NCBI GenBank assembly: GCA_009845425.1
Contig: VXZQ01000007.1
Location: 248,001 to 312,000 of the forward strand
Length of the DNA: 64,000 nucleotides
Origin: Holophagales bacterium
Lineage (GTDB): Bacteria; Acidobacteriota; Thermoanaerobaculia; Multivoradales; Multivoraceae
Direction of reading: 5' to 3'
The translations under genes and the position numbers were made by a program. This document shows positions 9,736 through 19,524 of the stretch, in pieces; positions within the stretch are counted from its first letter, which is position 1, and each line of letters starts with the position of its first letter. The notes under the pieces were generated by a model that worked only from the letters and a program-made list of their open reading frames with translations, was not told where the DNA came from and did not search any database.

Positions 9736-11520
9736 ATGGGAAGAGGACTCGTTGAAACGGCGGACCTGACTCTGAATCGCCGGACCTTGCTGGCCGCGGC
9801 GGCAGGTGGCGCAGCCATGGCGATCGGCTGTGGATCGGGCTCCGAGCCGACGGATTCCGCACCCGCTGCCGTCAACGGCTGGTCGCCGCCGGACGATGAG
9901 CGGCGGCGCGCTCTGGTGGGGACAGCGCGCTTCGGACCCAAGCAGGCCGTCAGGAGTGCCAACGGCCTCGCCATCTGCACGCATCCCCTGGCGTCGGCCG
10001 CCGCCGCCGACATGCTCGCCCTGGGCGGCAACGCCTGCGACGGCGTGCTTGCCGCCAGCATCGCCCAGGCTGTCGTGGAGCCGCACATGACGACCCTGTC
10101 GGGCTGCCTGTCGATGCTCTACTACGACGCCGCCTCCGGCGAGTACACCTACGTCAACGGCATGATGGCGGCGCCCCAGGCGGTGCCGGACGTGCGGAAC
10201 ATGGACGTGGCCGAGTTCGGGGCGCTGATGACGAAGACCGACGGCACACTCTGCTTCGTGCCGGGGTTCTGGGGCGCTTTCGAGGCGGGGCTTGAACGCC
10301 ACGGGCTGCTGCCGCGGCCTACGGTGATGGCGCCGGCCATCCACTACGCCCGCGACGGCTTCGAGATCCATCCCTTCCTGTGGGGCGAGATGTTCGTCGA
10401 GTCGGCGGTGCTGGGCCGGGAGCCGTTCAGCCGGGAGATCTACTTCAACGGCAGCACGCTGCGCGACATCGGCGACAAGCTGGTGCAGAGCACCCTCGCC
10501 GACACGCTCGATCGGCTCGCCGAAGAAGGCGGCGACCACTTCTACCGGGGCGAGTTCGGCCGCCGCTACGCCGAAACGGTGCAGGCCAGGGGCGGCCTGA
10601 TCACCGCCGAGGACATGGCGGCCTACGAGGCGTTCTGGGACGAACCGGTGCAGGGCACCTACCGCGACTACGGCGTCGTCGGCTCGCCGGCGCCGGACTT
10701 CGGCGGCCAGGCCCTGGTCGAGATCATGAACATGGTCGAACTGCTCGACCTCCAGCAGGCGGGCCCGGCGTTCGAGTCCGGCGAGACGACGCTCAGGATG
10801 ATGCAGATCATCGGCCGGGTGTACGCCGATGCGGTGGGCGGCCGCTTCGACGGTACCCTGCCCGACGTGGAGCGGGCGATCTCCAAGGAGTACGCGGCTG
10901 AGCGGTTCGCCGCTCTCGAGGGCAAGCCGGCCAGCCCCAGCGACCGGTACGAGGCATTGGGCGTGGTGCCGCCTCCTCCGCCGGGCTCGAACCACGTCAC
11001 GGTGGTCGACGCCGCGGGCAACGTCGCCACCGTGTTGCACTCGGTCATGTCGATGCCGTTCCGGACCGGCATCTACGTCGACGGCGTCTACGCCTGCGCC
11101 TCCGGCGTCCACCTCGGCTCCGGTCCGGTCGAGCCTGGCGGCCGGGCGCACGCGCGCATCTGCCCGAACATCTTCACGCGCGACGGCAAGCCGGTGCTCG
11201 CGTCCGGCTCGCCGAGCGTGTCGCTGACCGAGAACATCGTCCAGAACTCGACCAACCTGCTCGACTTCGGCCTCGACCTCGAGAGCTCGGTCCACAAGCC
11301 GCGCTTCGGTGGCTCGTCGATGAGCGTGCCCGGCGCCCTGATCGTCGAAGCCGACCTGGCCGGCGAGCCGGTCGGGCGGCTCGAGGAGGCGGGCGCTACT
11401 GTCGAAGTGGTCAACCCCTGGAACTGGCTCTGCGGCTCGTTCGAGGGTGTCCTGATCGAGGAGGATGGCGCCGTCGCCTGCGGGGATCCGAGGCGGACGG
11501 CGCAGGCGGTCGCCGTTTGA
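9736..11520 (+). CDS. Gamma-glutamyltransferase-family Ntn hydrolase
   Basis: A 594-residue GGT-family protein, exported by a TAT-like signal (LNRRTLLAAAAGGAAMAIGC). The family fold is clear from ANGLAICTHPLASAAAADML and GNACDGVLAASIAQAVVEPH in the large-subunit part and LASGSPSVSLTENIVQNSTN in the small-subunit part. Where GGT enzymes have the processing and catalytic Thr (T-T-H), this one reads S418-N-H-V-T, and the serine pair of the glutamate pocket is not evident (GRAHARICPN). It may use Ser as nucleophile or be divergent in substrate. The last four bases overlap modA. Confidence 0.87.
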   Translation: MGRGLVETADLTLNRRTLLAAAAGGAAMAIGCGSGSEPTDSAPAAVNGWSPPDDERRRALVGTARFGPKQAVRSANGLAICTHPLASAAAADMLALGGNACDGVLAASIAQAVVEPHMTTLSGCLSMLYYDAASGEYTYVNGMMAAPQAVPDVRNMDVAEFGALMTKTDGTLCFVPGFWGAFEAGLERHGLLPRPTVMAPAIHYARDGFEIHPFLWGEMFVESAVLGREPFSREIYFNGSTLRDIGDKLVQSTLADTLDRLAEEGGDHFYRGEFGRRYAETVQARGGLITAEDMAAYEAFWDEPVQGTYRDYGVVGSPAPDFGGQALVEIMNMVELLDLQQAGPAFESGETTLRMMQIIGRVYADAVGGRFDGTLPDVERAISKEYAAERFAALEGKPASPSDRYEALGVVPPPPPGSNHVTVVDAAGNVATVLHSVMSMPFRTGIYVDGVYACASGVHLGSGPVEPGGRAHARICPNIFTRDGKPVLASGSPSVSLTENIVQNSTNLLDFGLDLESSVHKPRFGGSSMSVPGALIVEADLAGEPVGRLEEAGATVEVVNPWNWLCGSFEGVLIEEDGAVACGDPRRTAQAVAV

Positions 11521-12287
11521 GGCGAGTTCTTCGGCTCGCGCCGGTGCTCCTCCTGGCGGCTAGCGGGGCTGCGGCCGGAGAGGTCACCGTCGCGGTGGCG
11601 GCGAACGCCGCCGAAGCAGTCGAGGCGCTGGCGGCCGACTTCGAGCAGCGAACGGGACATCGCGTCACGGTCACCGTCGGCTCGACGGGCAAGCTCTACG
11701 CCCAGATCCTCCACGGCGCGCCCTTCGACGTGTTCCTGGCCGCGGACCAGGAACGTCCGCGGCTGCTGGTGGAGCAGGGCCTGGCAGTCGAGGACTCCCG
11801 GCGGACCTACGCGATCGGACAGTTGGTCCTATGGAGTTCCGATCCGACGATCGAGGCCACACCAGAGACTCTACGCACGGGCTCGTTCCGCCGACTGGCG
11901 ATTGCAAACCCGGATCTCGCTCCCTACGGCGCCGCAGCCCGGAACGTCCTGCGCGAGCTTGGCTTGTGGGAGAGTCTCCGCTCCAAGATCGTCGTGGGAG
12001 AGAACGTGGGCCAGAGCTTCACCATGGCCGCCTCGGGCAACGCGGAACTGGGCCTAGTGGCGCTCTCCTCCGTGATCAGTCCGCGCAATGGGCGTGAGGG
12101 AAGTTACTGGGAGATCCCCGAGCATCTCCACAGGCCGATCCGCCAGGACGCGGTGCTGCTCGGCCGCGCCGGCAACACCGCCGCCCGAGCGTTTCATCTC
12201 TTCCTGAGCAGTCCGAAGGCTCTTGCGACGATCGAGTCGTTCGGCTTCGTCGTCGACGGTCAGCGCCGCCCAATCCACACCCGCTGA
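11517..12287 (+). CDS. modA: Molybdate-binding protein ModA
   Basis: A 256-residue periplasmic binding protein with a signal peptide (APVLLLAASGAAAG). ModA features are TVAVAANAAEAVEALAADFE, VTVGSTGKLYAQILHGAPFD and VFLAADQERPRLL near the N-terminus, ANPDLAPYGAAARNVL and VGENVGQSFTMAASGNAELG in the centre, and a YWEIPEHLHRPIRQDAVLLG stretch. The start is TTG 11517, overlapping the upstream TGA. It is the first gene of modABC and delivers molybdate (or tungstate) to ModBC. Confidence 0.92.
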   Translation: MRRVLRLAPVLLLAASGAAAGEVTVAVAANAAEAVEALAADFEQRTGHRVTVTVGSTGKLYAQILHGAPFDVFLAADQERPRLLVEQGLAVEDSRRTYAIGQLVLWSSDPTIEATPETLRTGSFRRLAIANPDLAPYGAAARNVLRELGLWESLRSKIVVGENVGQSFTMAASGNAELGLVALSSVISPRNGREGSYWEIPEHLHRPIRQDAVLLGRAGNTAARAFHLFLSSPKALATIESFGFVVDGQRRPIHTR

Positions 12288-12299
12288 GGACGGCGCACC

Positions 12300-12977
12300 G
12301 TGGACCTGCCCGAACTCGGCCCGCTGTGGCTCAGCCTGCAGCTCGCGGCGTCGGCGACCGCGGTGCTCCTCGTTCTCGGAACGCCGCTTGCCTGGTGGTT
12401 GTCCGGCACCCGATCGCGGCTGAAGCCGGTGATCGAGGCGGTGACGGCCCTCCCGCTGGTGTTGCCGCCGACGGTGCTGGGCTTCTACCTGCTGCTGCTG
12501 ATGAGCCCCCGGTCGTGGCTCGGCGGGCTCTGGGTGGAAGTCACGGACACCACCCTTACCTTCTCGTTCACGGGCCTCCTGATCGCTTCCGTCATCTACT
12601 CGCTGCCGTTCATGGTGCAGCCGCTCCAGGCCGCCTTCGAGTCGCTGGGCCGCGGTCCTCTGGAAGCGGCCGCTTCGCTGCGCGCCTCGCCGCTCGACGC
12701 CTTCCTGACGGTCGCTGCGCCGCTTTCGCTGCGCGGGTTCCTGACCGCGGCGGTGCTGACCTTCGCCCACACGATCGGAGAGTTCGGCGTCGTACTGATG
12801 GTGGGCGGCAACATCCCCGGCAAGACACGGGTCATCTCGATCGCAATCTACGAGCATGTGGAGACGCTCCGGTACGCGGAGGCGCACACGCTTGCCGCCG
12901 GACTGCTGCTGTTCGCGTTCGTCGTGCTGGTGTTCGTCTATGTCTTCAACCGGAGGCTGCCGGTTCATGTCGCCTGA
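12300..12977 (+). CDS. modB: Molybdate ABC transporter permease ModB
   Basis: A 225-residue inner-membrane permease with about five or six hydrophobic segments. It carries the permease signature region AAASLRASPLDAFLTVAAPL and the typical HTIGEFGVVLMVGGNIPGKT motif of ModB. GTG 12300 starts 12 nt after modA, and the 3' end overlaps modC by 11 nt. It forms the channel for molybdate import. Confidence 0.93.
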   Translation: MDLPELGPLWLSLQLAASATAVLLVLGTPLAWWLSGTRSRLKPVIEAVTALPLVLPPTVLGFYLLLLMSPRSWLGGLWVEVTDTTLTFSFTGLLIASVIYSLPFMVQPLQAAFESLGRGPLEAAASLRASPLDAFLTVAAPLSLRGFLTAAVLTFAHTIGEFGVVLMVGGNIPGKTRVISIAIYEHVETLRYAEAHTLAAGLLLFAFVVLVFVYVFNRRLPVHVA

Positions 12978-14085
12978 CCGCGAGAGCACGACTCTAGAAG
13001 TCGACGTTCAGGTCGCCTTTGGCGGCTTCGATCTCCAGGTCGAGCAGGCCATCCCGGCGGCCGGCGTTACCGCGGTGTTCGGTCCTTCGGGGAGCGGCAA
13101 GACGACCCTCCTGAGATCGCTGCTCGGGTTCGAGGCGGGGAGCCGCGGTCGCATCGCCCTGAACGGCGACGTGTGGCTCGACAGCGAAGCTGGAGTCGCC
13201 GTGCCACCGCATCGTCGCCCCGTCGGTTGCACGTTCCAGGATGGACGGTTGTTCCCACATCTGGATGTCGCCGGCAATCTGCACTACGCCGAGCGGCGAA
13301 GCGGCGAGGCGAACGCGGTGTCGATCACCCACGACGACGTCGTGGATGCCCTGGATCTGGAGCCGCTTCTCGATCGGCGACCCGACACGCTTTCCGGCGG
13401 CGAGCGCCAGCGCGCGGCCCTGGGCCGGGCGCTGCTCAGCCGGCCGCGTCTGCTGCTTCTCGACGAGCCCCTGTCGGCTCTCGACCGGCGTCGCAAGGCG
13501 GAGATCATGCCGTACCTGCTGGCCCTGCATCCGCGCTTCGGCATCCCGACCCTCTACGTGAGCCACGCGGTCGACGAGGTGGCGCTCCTTGCGGACCGTG
13601 TCCTGGTCCTTGCCGAGGGCAGGGTGCAGGCCTTCGGCGGCACGATCGAGGTTCTCGAGCAGCTCGACCTGGCGCCGCTGACCGAGCGCTTCCAGGCAGC
13701 GGCGGTGCTCGAGGCGCGCGTCAGCGCGCACGACGACCAGTATCGGTTGACCTGGCTCGACCTGGACGGCCAGCGGCTCAGCGTGCCACGCATCGAGCAC
13801 CTCGCCGTCGGCGAGTCGGCCCGGCTGCTGGTGCGCTCCCGGGACGTCTCGCTCGCCACGGAACGTCCGTCGCCGACCAGCATCCGCAACGTGCTGTCCG
13901 GCGTCCTCGCGTCGCTGCATCAGGACGAGTCGACCGCGTTCGCCGAGGCCACGGTCGATCTCGGTTCGCACCGGCTGCGGGCGCGGATCACGCGGGCGTC
14001 GGCGGCCGAGCTGGGCCTCGCGGCCGGTTCGCCGGTTTTCGCGCTGCTCAAGAGCGTCAGCCTGGACACGCGGGCCGGCCGGTAG
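12967..14085 (+). CDS. modC: Molybdate ABC transporter ATP-binding protein ModC
   Basis: A 372-residue ATPase with Walker A GPSGSGKTT (39-47), a Q-loop in CTFQDGRLFPHLDV, signature LSGGERQRAALG, Walker B LLLLDEPLSAL and H-loop SHAVDEV. The C-terminal ~65 residues (from RNVLSGVLASLHQDES) form a TOBE/MOP-like molybdate-binding domain, diagnostic for ModC and often linked to regulation by intracellular molybdate. ATG 12967 lies inside the end of modB, which indicates coupled translation. Confidence 0.93.
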   Translation: MSPDRESTTLEVDVQVAFGGFDLQVEQAIPAAGVTAVFGPSGSGKTTLLRSLLGFEAGSRGRIALNGDVWLDSEAGVAVPPHRRPVGCTFQDGRLFPHLDVAGNLHYAERRSGEANAVSITHDDVVDALDLEPLLDRRPDTLSGGERQRAALGRALLSRPRLLLLDEPLSALDRRRKAEIMPYLLALHPRFGIPTLYVSHAVDEVALLADRVLVLAEGRVQAFGGTIEVLEQLDLAPLTERFQAAAVLEARVSAHDDQYRLTWLDLDGQRLSVPRIEHLAVGESARLLVRSRDVSLATERPSPTSIRNVLSGVLASLHQDESTAFAEATVDLGSHRLRARITRASAAELGLAAGSPVFALLKSVSLDTRAGR

Positions 14086-14104
14086 AGGGAACTCGAGTGG
14101 CGCC

Positions 14105-14123
14105 TTCCGCGCCTGCTGCGGAA
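14105..14123 (+). terminator. Possible hairpin after modABC
   Basis: TTCCGC, a 7-nt loop and GCGGAA form a 6-bp stem about 20 nt after the modC stop. There is no U-run, so it may be a weak or Rho-assisted terminator or only chance. Confidence 0.3.
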
Positions 14124-14218
14124 CAATAGGGGCGCGCTTGCGTTTTACGGTAAGAATCTCCCTTCGCCCGAACGTTCAACGCGCGGAGCAAGTCGCCCCT
14201 GCCCCTGGAGACACATCG

Positions 14219-16984
14219 ATGAAGTGGACGAATAGACACGCTTCCGGACTGCTTGCGGGCCTTCTCGTCTGGCTGCTCTCGGTAGTGCCCGCACTGGCCC
14301 AGGATCTGCCGGACGGCGTCACCAGAGTGGCGTCGGTGGAAGGAATCACCGAGTACCAGTTGGAGAACGGACTTCGATTTCTCCTGTTCCCCGACCAGAG
14401 CAAGCAACAGGTCACGGTCAACATCACCTACCTGGTCGGCTCGCGCCACGAGGGCTACGGCGAGACGGGGATGGCGCACCTGCTCGAGCACCTGGTCTTC
14501 AAGGGCACGCCGAACCATCCGGACATCCCCGCCGAGCTGACCGAGCACGGCGCTTTCCCGAACGGGACGACCTGGTTCGACCGCACGAACTACTTCGAGA
14601 CATTCCCGGCGACTGACGAGAACCTGGAGTGGGCGCTCGATCTCGAGGCGGACCGGATGATCAACTCCTTCATCTCGGCCGAGGACCTCGAGTCGGAGAT
14701 GACCGTGGTGCGGAACGAGTGGGAGAGCGGCGAGAACCAGCCGATCGGCGTGCTGCGCAAGCGGGTCATGTCGGCCGCCTTCGACTGGCACAACTACGGC
14801 AACTCGACGATCGGCGCCCGCGCGGATCTCGAGAACGTGCCGATCGAGCGGCTCCAGGCCTTCTACCGCAAGTACTACCAGCCGGATAACGCGATCCTCG
14901 TGGTCGCCGGGCGGTTCGATGTCGACCGGGCGCTCGAACTGGTGGCGGAGAAGTTCGGTCCCATTCCGCGACCGGACCGCACCGGCGCGAACACGCTCTT
15001 CGACACCTACACCGCCGAGCCGGCGCAGGACGGCGAGCGGGCGGTGACCCTGCGGCGGGTCGGCGACACGCAGCTCGTGATGGCCGTCTACCACGTGCCG
15101 CCGGGCGCGCATGAGCAGTACGCCGCGGTCGAGGTGCTCAGCCACATCCTTGGGGTCGAGCCGGCAGGCCGTCTGTACAAGAACCTGGTGGAACCCGGAC
15201 TGGCGGCGTCGGTCTTCGCCTCCAGCCTTCAACTCAACGAGCCGGGCGTGTTGATGGCCAACATTATGGTTCGCGAGGAGGACTCCCTGAAGGAGGCGGC
15301 CGAGGCGTTGTTCGCGACCCTCGATGAGATCGCGACGGAGCCGCCGACGGAACAGGAGGTCGAGCGGGCCAAGACCGACTACCTCTCGCGGATCGAACTT
15401 TCGTTCAACAATCCGCAGGGCATCGCGCTTCAGCTCAGCGAATGGGCCTCGATGGGCGACTGGCGGCTGTTCTTCCTGCACCGCGATCGCCTCGAGCAGG
15501 TCACGGCCGAAGGTGTCCACGAAGTCGCCCAGACCTACTTGCGGGACTCGAACCGCACGGTGGGATACTTCTATCCGACGGACGAGACGCCGGAGCGGGC
15601 CGAGATCCCGGAGCCGCCCGACGTCGCGGCCCTGGTCGCGGACTACACCGGGCGCGAGGCGGTCGCGGAGGGCGAGGCGTTTGACCCGACGCCGGCGAAC
15701 ATCGATCGTCGCACGCGGACGCTCGAACTCTCGAACGGCGTCAAGGTCGCGCTGCTGGCGAAGCAGACCCGGGGCGAGTCGGTCAGCATCAGTTTCGGCT
15801 TCCGCCACGGCACCGAGACGGCGTTGATGGGCCGCTCGACTGCCGGCGATCTGGCCGGGTCGATGCTCATGCGTGGCACGAAGAACCGCTCCAGACAGGA
15901 GATCAGTGACGAACTGGATCGCCTGAAGGCGCAGGGCAGTGTCGGCGGCGGCGCACTGATCGCCAGCGGGTCGTTCACGACGGTGCGCGAGAACCTCGTC
16001 GCGGTGCTGGGTCTGGCAGCCGAGATTCTCCGTGAGCCGGCTTTCGACGCGAAGGAGTTCGATCTCCTGCGCGAGGAGCGCCTGGCCGGAATCGAGTCCC
16101 AGCGCTCCGAGCCGATGGCCCAGGTGCCGATGGCGATGACCAGGCACTTCAACCGCTGGCCTGCCGATCATCCGAGGTACTCGCCAACCTTCGACGAGCA
16201 GATCGAGCGTCTCAACGCGGCGACCGTGGAGGAGGCGAGGGACTTCTGGGCGTCTTTCTACGGCGGCGAGGGCGGCACGATCGCGATCGTTGGAGACTTC
16301 GACCCGGACGAGGTCGCCGGTGTGCTCGAGGAGCTGTTCGGCGACTGGCGGGCTTCCGAGCCTTACGAACGGGTTGCCGACCCGTATCGCGAAGTCGAGA
16401 CCGTGAGCATCGACCTCGAGACCCCGGATAAGACGAACGCGATGATGATGGCGGTCACGAGTTTCTCGATGCGCGACGACGACGAGGACTACCCGGCGCT
16501 GGTCATGGCGAACTACATGCTGGGCGGCGGGTTCCTCAGTTCGCGGCTGGCGACGAGGATTCGACAGGAGGAAGGCCTCTCGTACGGCGTCGGATCCCAG
16601 GTTGTGGCGCCGCCGATCGACGACAGCGCCATCTTCCTGACGTTCGCCATCTTCGCGCCCGAGAACGCGGACAAGGTGGTCACCGCCTTCCGCGACGAGG
16701 TGGGGAAGGCGCTGGAGGACGGGTTCACCGAGGAGGAGTTCGAGGCGGCGAGACGTGGCTACCTGGACTCGCAGCAGAACGGGCGCTCGCAGGACCGCGC
16801 GGTGGCCGGCATGTTGAACGGCAACCTGTTCTTCGGACGGACGATGGCGTTCACGGCTGCCCGGGAGCAGGCGATCGCCGAACTGTCGCTGGACGAAGTC
16901 AATGAGGCGCTCGGCAAGGTCATCTCGCTGGACGACATCTCGATCTTCCGTGGCGGGGACTTTGCCAACAAGCTGAACCAGTAG
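14219..16984 (+). CDS. M16 family zinc metallopeptidase (two fused halves)
   Basis: A 921-residue pitrilysin/insulinase-like protease with an N-terminal signal peptide (LLVWLLSVVPALAQ). The first half carries the inverted zinc motif H87-L-L-E-H91 (GMAHLLEHLVFKGTPNH) and the downstream acidic helix EMTVVRNEWESGENQP. The second half repeats the fold (SISFGFRHGTETALMGRSTA) without the zinc motif, the usual arrangement of full-length members. ATG 14219 is preceded by GGAG at a good distance. Expected to be periplasmic and to degrade peptides. An upstream in-frame ATG at 14138 would add a non-signal extension and is rejected. Confidence 0.93.
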   Translation: MKWTNRHASGLLAGLLVWLLSVVPALAQDLPDGVTRVASVEGITEYQLENGLRFLLFPDQSKQQVTVNITYLVGSRHEGYGETGMAHLLEHLVFKGTPNHPDIPAELTEHGAFPNGTTWFDRTNYFETFPATDENLEWALDLEADRMINSFISAEDLESEMTVVRNEWESGENQPIGVLRKRVMSAAFDWHNYGNSTIGARADLENVPIERLQAFYRKYYQPDNAILVVAGRFDVDRALELVAEKFGPIPRPDRTGANTLFDTYTAEPAQDGERAVTLRRVGDTQLVMAVYHVPPGAHEQYAAVEVLSHILGVEPAGRLYKNLVEPGLAASVFASSLQLNEPGVLMANIMVREEDSLKEAAEALFATLDEIATEPPTEQEVERAKTDYLSRIELSFNNPQGIALQLSEWASMGDWRLFFLHRDRLEQVTAEGVHEVAQTYLRDSNRTVGYFYPTDETPERAEIPEPPDVAALVADYTGREAVAEGEAFDPTPANIDRRTRTLELSNGVKVALLAKQTRGESVSISFGFRHGTETALMGRSTAGDLAGSMLMRGTKNRSRQEISDELDRLKAQGSVGGGALIASGSFTTVRENLVAVLGLAAEILREPAFDAKEFDLLREERLAGIESQRSEPMAQVPMAMTRHFNRWPADHPRYSPTFDEQIERLNAATVEEARDFWASFYGGEGGTIAIVGDFDPDEVAGVLEELFGDWRASEPYERVADPYREVETVSIDLETPDKTNAMMMAVTSFSMRDDDEDYPALVMANYMLGGGFLSSRLATRIRQEEGLSYGVGSQVVAPPIDDSAIFLTFAIFAPENADKVVTAFRDEVGKALEDGFTEEEFEAARRGYLDSQQNGRSQDRAVAGMLNGNLFFGRTMAFTAAREQAIAELSLDEVNEALGKVISLDDISIFRGGDFANKLNQ

Positions 16985-16988
16985 GCGA

Positions 16989-18971
16989 CTACAGCGTCGC
17001 GACCAGGGCGGCGATCGACTCCGGGTTCTTCAGTGTGCCCACGTTGACTGCCCGTTCTACGGGCTCGCCGGCGAGGAGCCGCTTGATCGGCACCTCGAGT
17101 TTCTTGCCGGAGAGGGTCGTTGGCACCTCGGGGATCGCCCGGATCTCGTCCGGGCCGTGTCGCGGCGACAGCCGGGAGCGGAGGTGGCGGCGGATGCGAT
17201 CGGCGAGCGCAGCGTCGAGGGCGATGCCCTCTTCCAGGACGACGAACAGCCACAGCTTGCCCTCGCGATCCAGACTGCCGGTGTCGACGATCACGCAGTC
17301 CTCGACCTCCTCTAGCTCCGCGGCAGCTCGGTAGAACTCAGCCGTGCCCATCCGTACGCCGCCGCGGTTGAGCGTCGAGTCGGAGCGCCCGTAGATGACG
17401 GAGCTGCCGTCTTCGTCGATCTCAATCCAGTCGCCGTGGCGCCAGACGCCCGGCCAGTGGTCGAAGTAGCTGTTCCGGTAGCGCTCTCCGGAGTCATCGT
17501 TCCAGAAGAAGAGGGGCATCGAGGGCAGGGGTTCGGTCAGGACGAGCTCGCCGACCTGGCCGGTGACGGCGTGGCCGTCCTCGTCGAACGCCTCGACCCT
17601 GGCGCCCAGGGAGCGGCACTGGATGCGGCCGCGCCGGACCGGTTGCAGCGGGTTCGGGCCCACGAAGCCGGTGCACACGTCGGTGCCGCCGGAGAGTGAG
17701 CCGAGCCACACATCGGACTTCACGTGCTCGTAGACCCAGTCGAACCCTTCGGCCGGCAACGGCGCGCCGGTCGAACCGATCGCGCGCAGGGCCTTGAAAT
17801 CGAACTGCTTGCCGGGTTCGAGACCGGCGGCCCGGCAGGCCATCAGGAAGGGCGCGCTGACGCCGAAGCAGGTAACCGCCTCCTCGTCGGCCAGGCGGTA
17901 GAGGGCGTTGAGATCCGGCCAGCCGGGCGAGCCGTCGTAGAGCACCACGGTCGTGCCCAGGAGAAGCCCGGAGACGAGGTAGTTCCACATCATCCAACCG
18001 GTCGTCGTGTACCAGGAGAAGCGATCTTCCGCGCCGAGATCGGTGTGTAGCGCCAGTTGCTTCAGGTGCTCCACGAGGATGCCGCCGTGGCCCTGGACGA
18101 TCGCCTTCGGCAGCCCGGTTGTGCCGGAGGAGTAGAGGATCCAGAGCGGGTGGTCGAAGGGCATGGGATCGAACACGAGTTCGGCGCTCTCGGCGGTCAG
18201 CTCCTGCCAGGACAGGCGTCGCGGGGAGGCGTCCGTGCCGCCGGCGGCTCGCACGACGACCGCCGCGCTGAGAGTCGGCAACGAACTGATGATCCGCGCG
18301 AGGTCGTTGCTCCGGTCGTAGGCCCGACCGTTGTAGTCGTACCGGTCGACCCCGATCAGCACCTTCGGTTCGATCTGGCGGAAGCGGTCGAGCACGCTCT
18401 CGACCCCGAACTCCGGCGGACAGCTCGACCAGATCGCACCCAGACTGGCGGCGGCGAGGAAGGCGATCACGGCTTCGGCGTCGTTCGGAAGGTAGGCGAC
18501 CACGCGATCGCCGGCGCCAACGCCGAGCCGACGCAGACCGGCCCTGGCCGCACCGACTTCGCGGCGCAGGTCGTCATGGCTGAACTCACGTCGAGCGCCG
18601 GGTGTCGGTGCGCCAGCGTGCTGGCCGGCATCCGGGCGATGAGTCTCGCCGCGGCAGATGAGCGCCGGCTCACTGCCGCCCCGTGCGAGTGCGTGCTCGG
18701 CGTAGTTGAGTTCGGTGCCGGGGAACCAAAGTGCACCGGGCATCGTACGGTCCGCAAGCACGCGCTCCGGCGGTTTGTGGAACCGGACTTCGAAGTAGTC
18801 GCTGATCGAACCCCAGAAGGCCTCGAGATCGGTCACAGACCAGCGCCACAGGTCGTCGTAGCCATCGAAGCGCAGGCCGCGGTGGGACTCCAGCCAATGC
18901 AGGTAGCGAGTCAGGTTGCTGGCCTCGACCTGCTCCGCCCTGGGCCGCCAGCGAGCGTCGCTGTCGTTCAC
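16989..18971 (-). CDS. Acetoacetate-CoA ligase (acetoacetyl-CoA synthetase)
   Basis: A 660-residue ANL-superfamily enzyme converting acetoacetate, ATP and CoA to acetoacetyl-CoA. The AACS-type N-terminus (SNLTRYLHWLESHRGLRF) is followed by FPGTELNYAEHAL, P-loop LYSSGTTGLPKAIVQGHGG, TTGWMMWNYLVSGLLLG, SLSGGTDVCTGFVGPNPLQP, GDWIEIDEDGSSVIYGRSD and a C-terminal GKKLEVPIKRLL. GTG 18971 gives the family's usual length. Longer in-frame extensions run antisense to the DoxX gene and are rejected. Likely role: use of ketone bodies or polyhydroxybutyrate breakdown products. Confidence 0.92.
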   Translation of the reverse strand: MNDSDARWRPRAEQVEASNLTRYLHWLESHRGLRFDGYDDLWRWSVTDLEAFWGSISDYFEVRFHKPPERVLADRTMPGALWFPGTELNYAEHALARGGSEPALICRGETHRPDAGQHAGAPTPGARREFSHDDLRREVGAARAGLRRLGVGAGDRVVAYLPNDAEAVIAFLAAASLGAIWSSCPPEFGVESVLDRFRQIEPKVLIGVDRYDYNGRAYDRSNDLARIISSLPTLSAAVVVRAAGGTDASPRRLSWQELTAESAELVFDPMPFDHPLWILYSSGTTGLPKAIVQGHGGILVEHLKQLALHTDLGAEDRFSWYTTTGWMMWNYLVSGLLLGTTVVLYDGSPGWPDLNALYRLADEEAVTCFGVSAPFLMACRAAGLEPGKQFDFKALRAIGSTGAPLPAEGFDWVYEHVKSDVWLGSLSGGTDVCTGFVGPNPLQPVRRGRIQCRSLGARVEAFDEDGHAVTGQVGELVLTEPLPSMPLFFWNDDSGERYRNSYFDHWPGVWRHGDWIEIDEDGSSVIYGRSDSTLNRGGVRMGTAEFYRAAAELEEVEDCVIVDTGSLDREGKLWLFVVLEEGIALDAALADRIRRHLRSRLSPRHGPDEIRAIPEVPTTLSGKKLEVPIKRLLAGEPVERAVNVGTLKNPESIAALVATL

Positions 18972-19028
18972 GGCATGGACTCGTTCGCGTAGTCTGTCTT
19001 CGTCCCCGATGGACAGGAGGAACCGCGG

Positions 19029-19418
19029 ATGAAGCCCCTTCCCCTCGTAGCGCGCGTGCTGCTTGGGGTCATCCTCGTCGTCTTCGGCGTGATCAGCGCT
19101 CTGGCGCCCGAGACTGACATGGGCGAGGACGCGGATGCGTTCGTCGTGGCGTTGAAGGATACGGGCTACCTCTGGCCCCTCGTCAAGGCGACGGAAATCA
19201 CGAGCGGTCTGCTGCTGCTCACCGGGCTCTTCATCCCCCTCGCGCTGGTCCTGCTCGCTCCGGTGGCACTGAACATCCTGCTCTTCCACGCGTTCCTGTC
19301 TCCGTCGCCCGGAGGGCTAACGGTCGCCGCGCTCGTCCTTACACTCGGCGTGTATCTGGCTCATCATCATCGGTCGAACTTCAGCGACATGCTTGAGCGG
19401 AGAGTGCGATCGGGCTGA
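19029..19418 (+). CDS. DoxX-like small membrane protein, copy 1
   Basis: A 129-residue protein with four hydrophobic segments, starting MKPLPLVARVLLGVILVVFG and containing LVKATEITSGLLLLTGLFIP and LAPVALNILLFHAFL. This matches the DoxX/DoxD-like four-helix family; no reaction is established for this type. AGGAGG at 19015-19020 with an 8-nt spacer fixes ATG 19029. A close paralogue follows 106 bp downstream. Confidence 0.85.
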   Translation: MKPLPLVARVLLGVILVVFGVISALAPETDMGEDADAFVVALKDTGYLWPLVKATEITSGLLLLTGLFIPLALVLLAPVALNILLFHAFLSPSPGGLTVAALVLTLGVYLAHHHRSNFSDMLERRVRSG

Positions 19419-19524
19419 CGGTGATCGACATTGCGTCGTCGTCGCTTATCCGCAGGCCGCCACCGCTGGCGCTAAGCTGATTTTCCCGCCTCATGGAGAA
19501 GTGGGGAGTCATGGGAGGAACAGG

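Noticed and set aside
14057..16171. 704-codon open frame on the minus strand
   Set aside because: Antisense to the M16 peptidase, whose HLLEH motif and signal peptide are on the plus strand.
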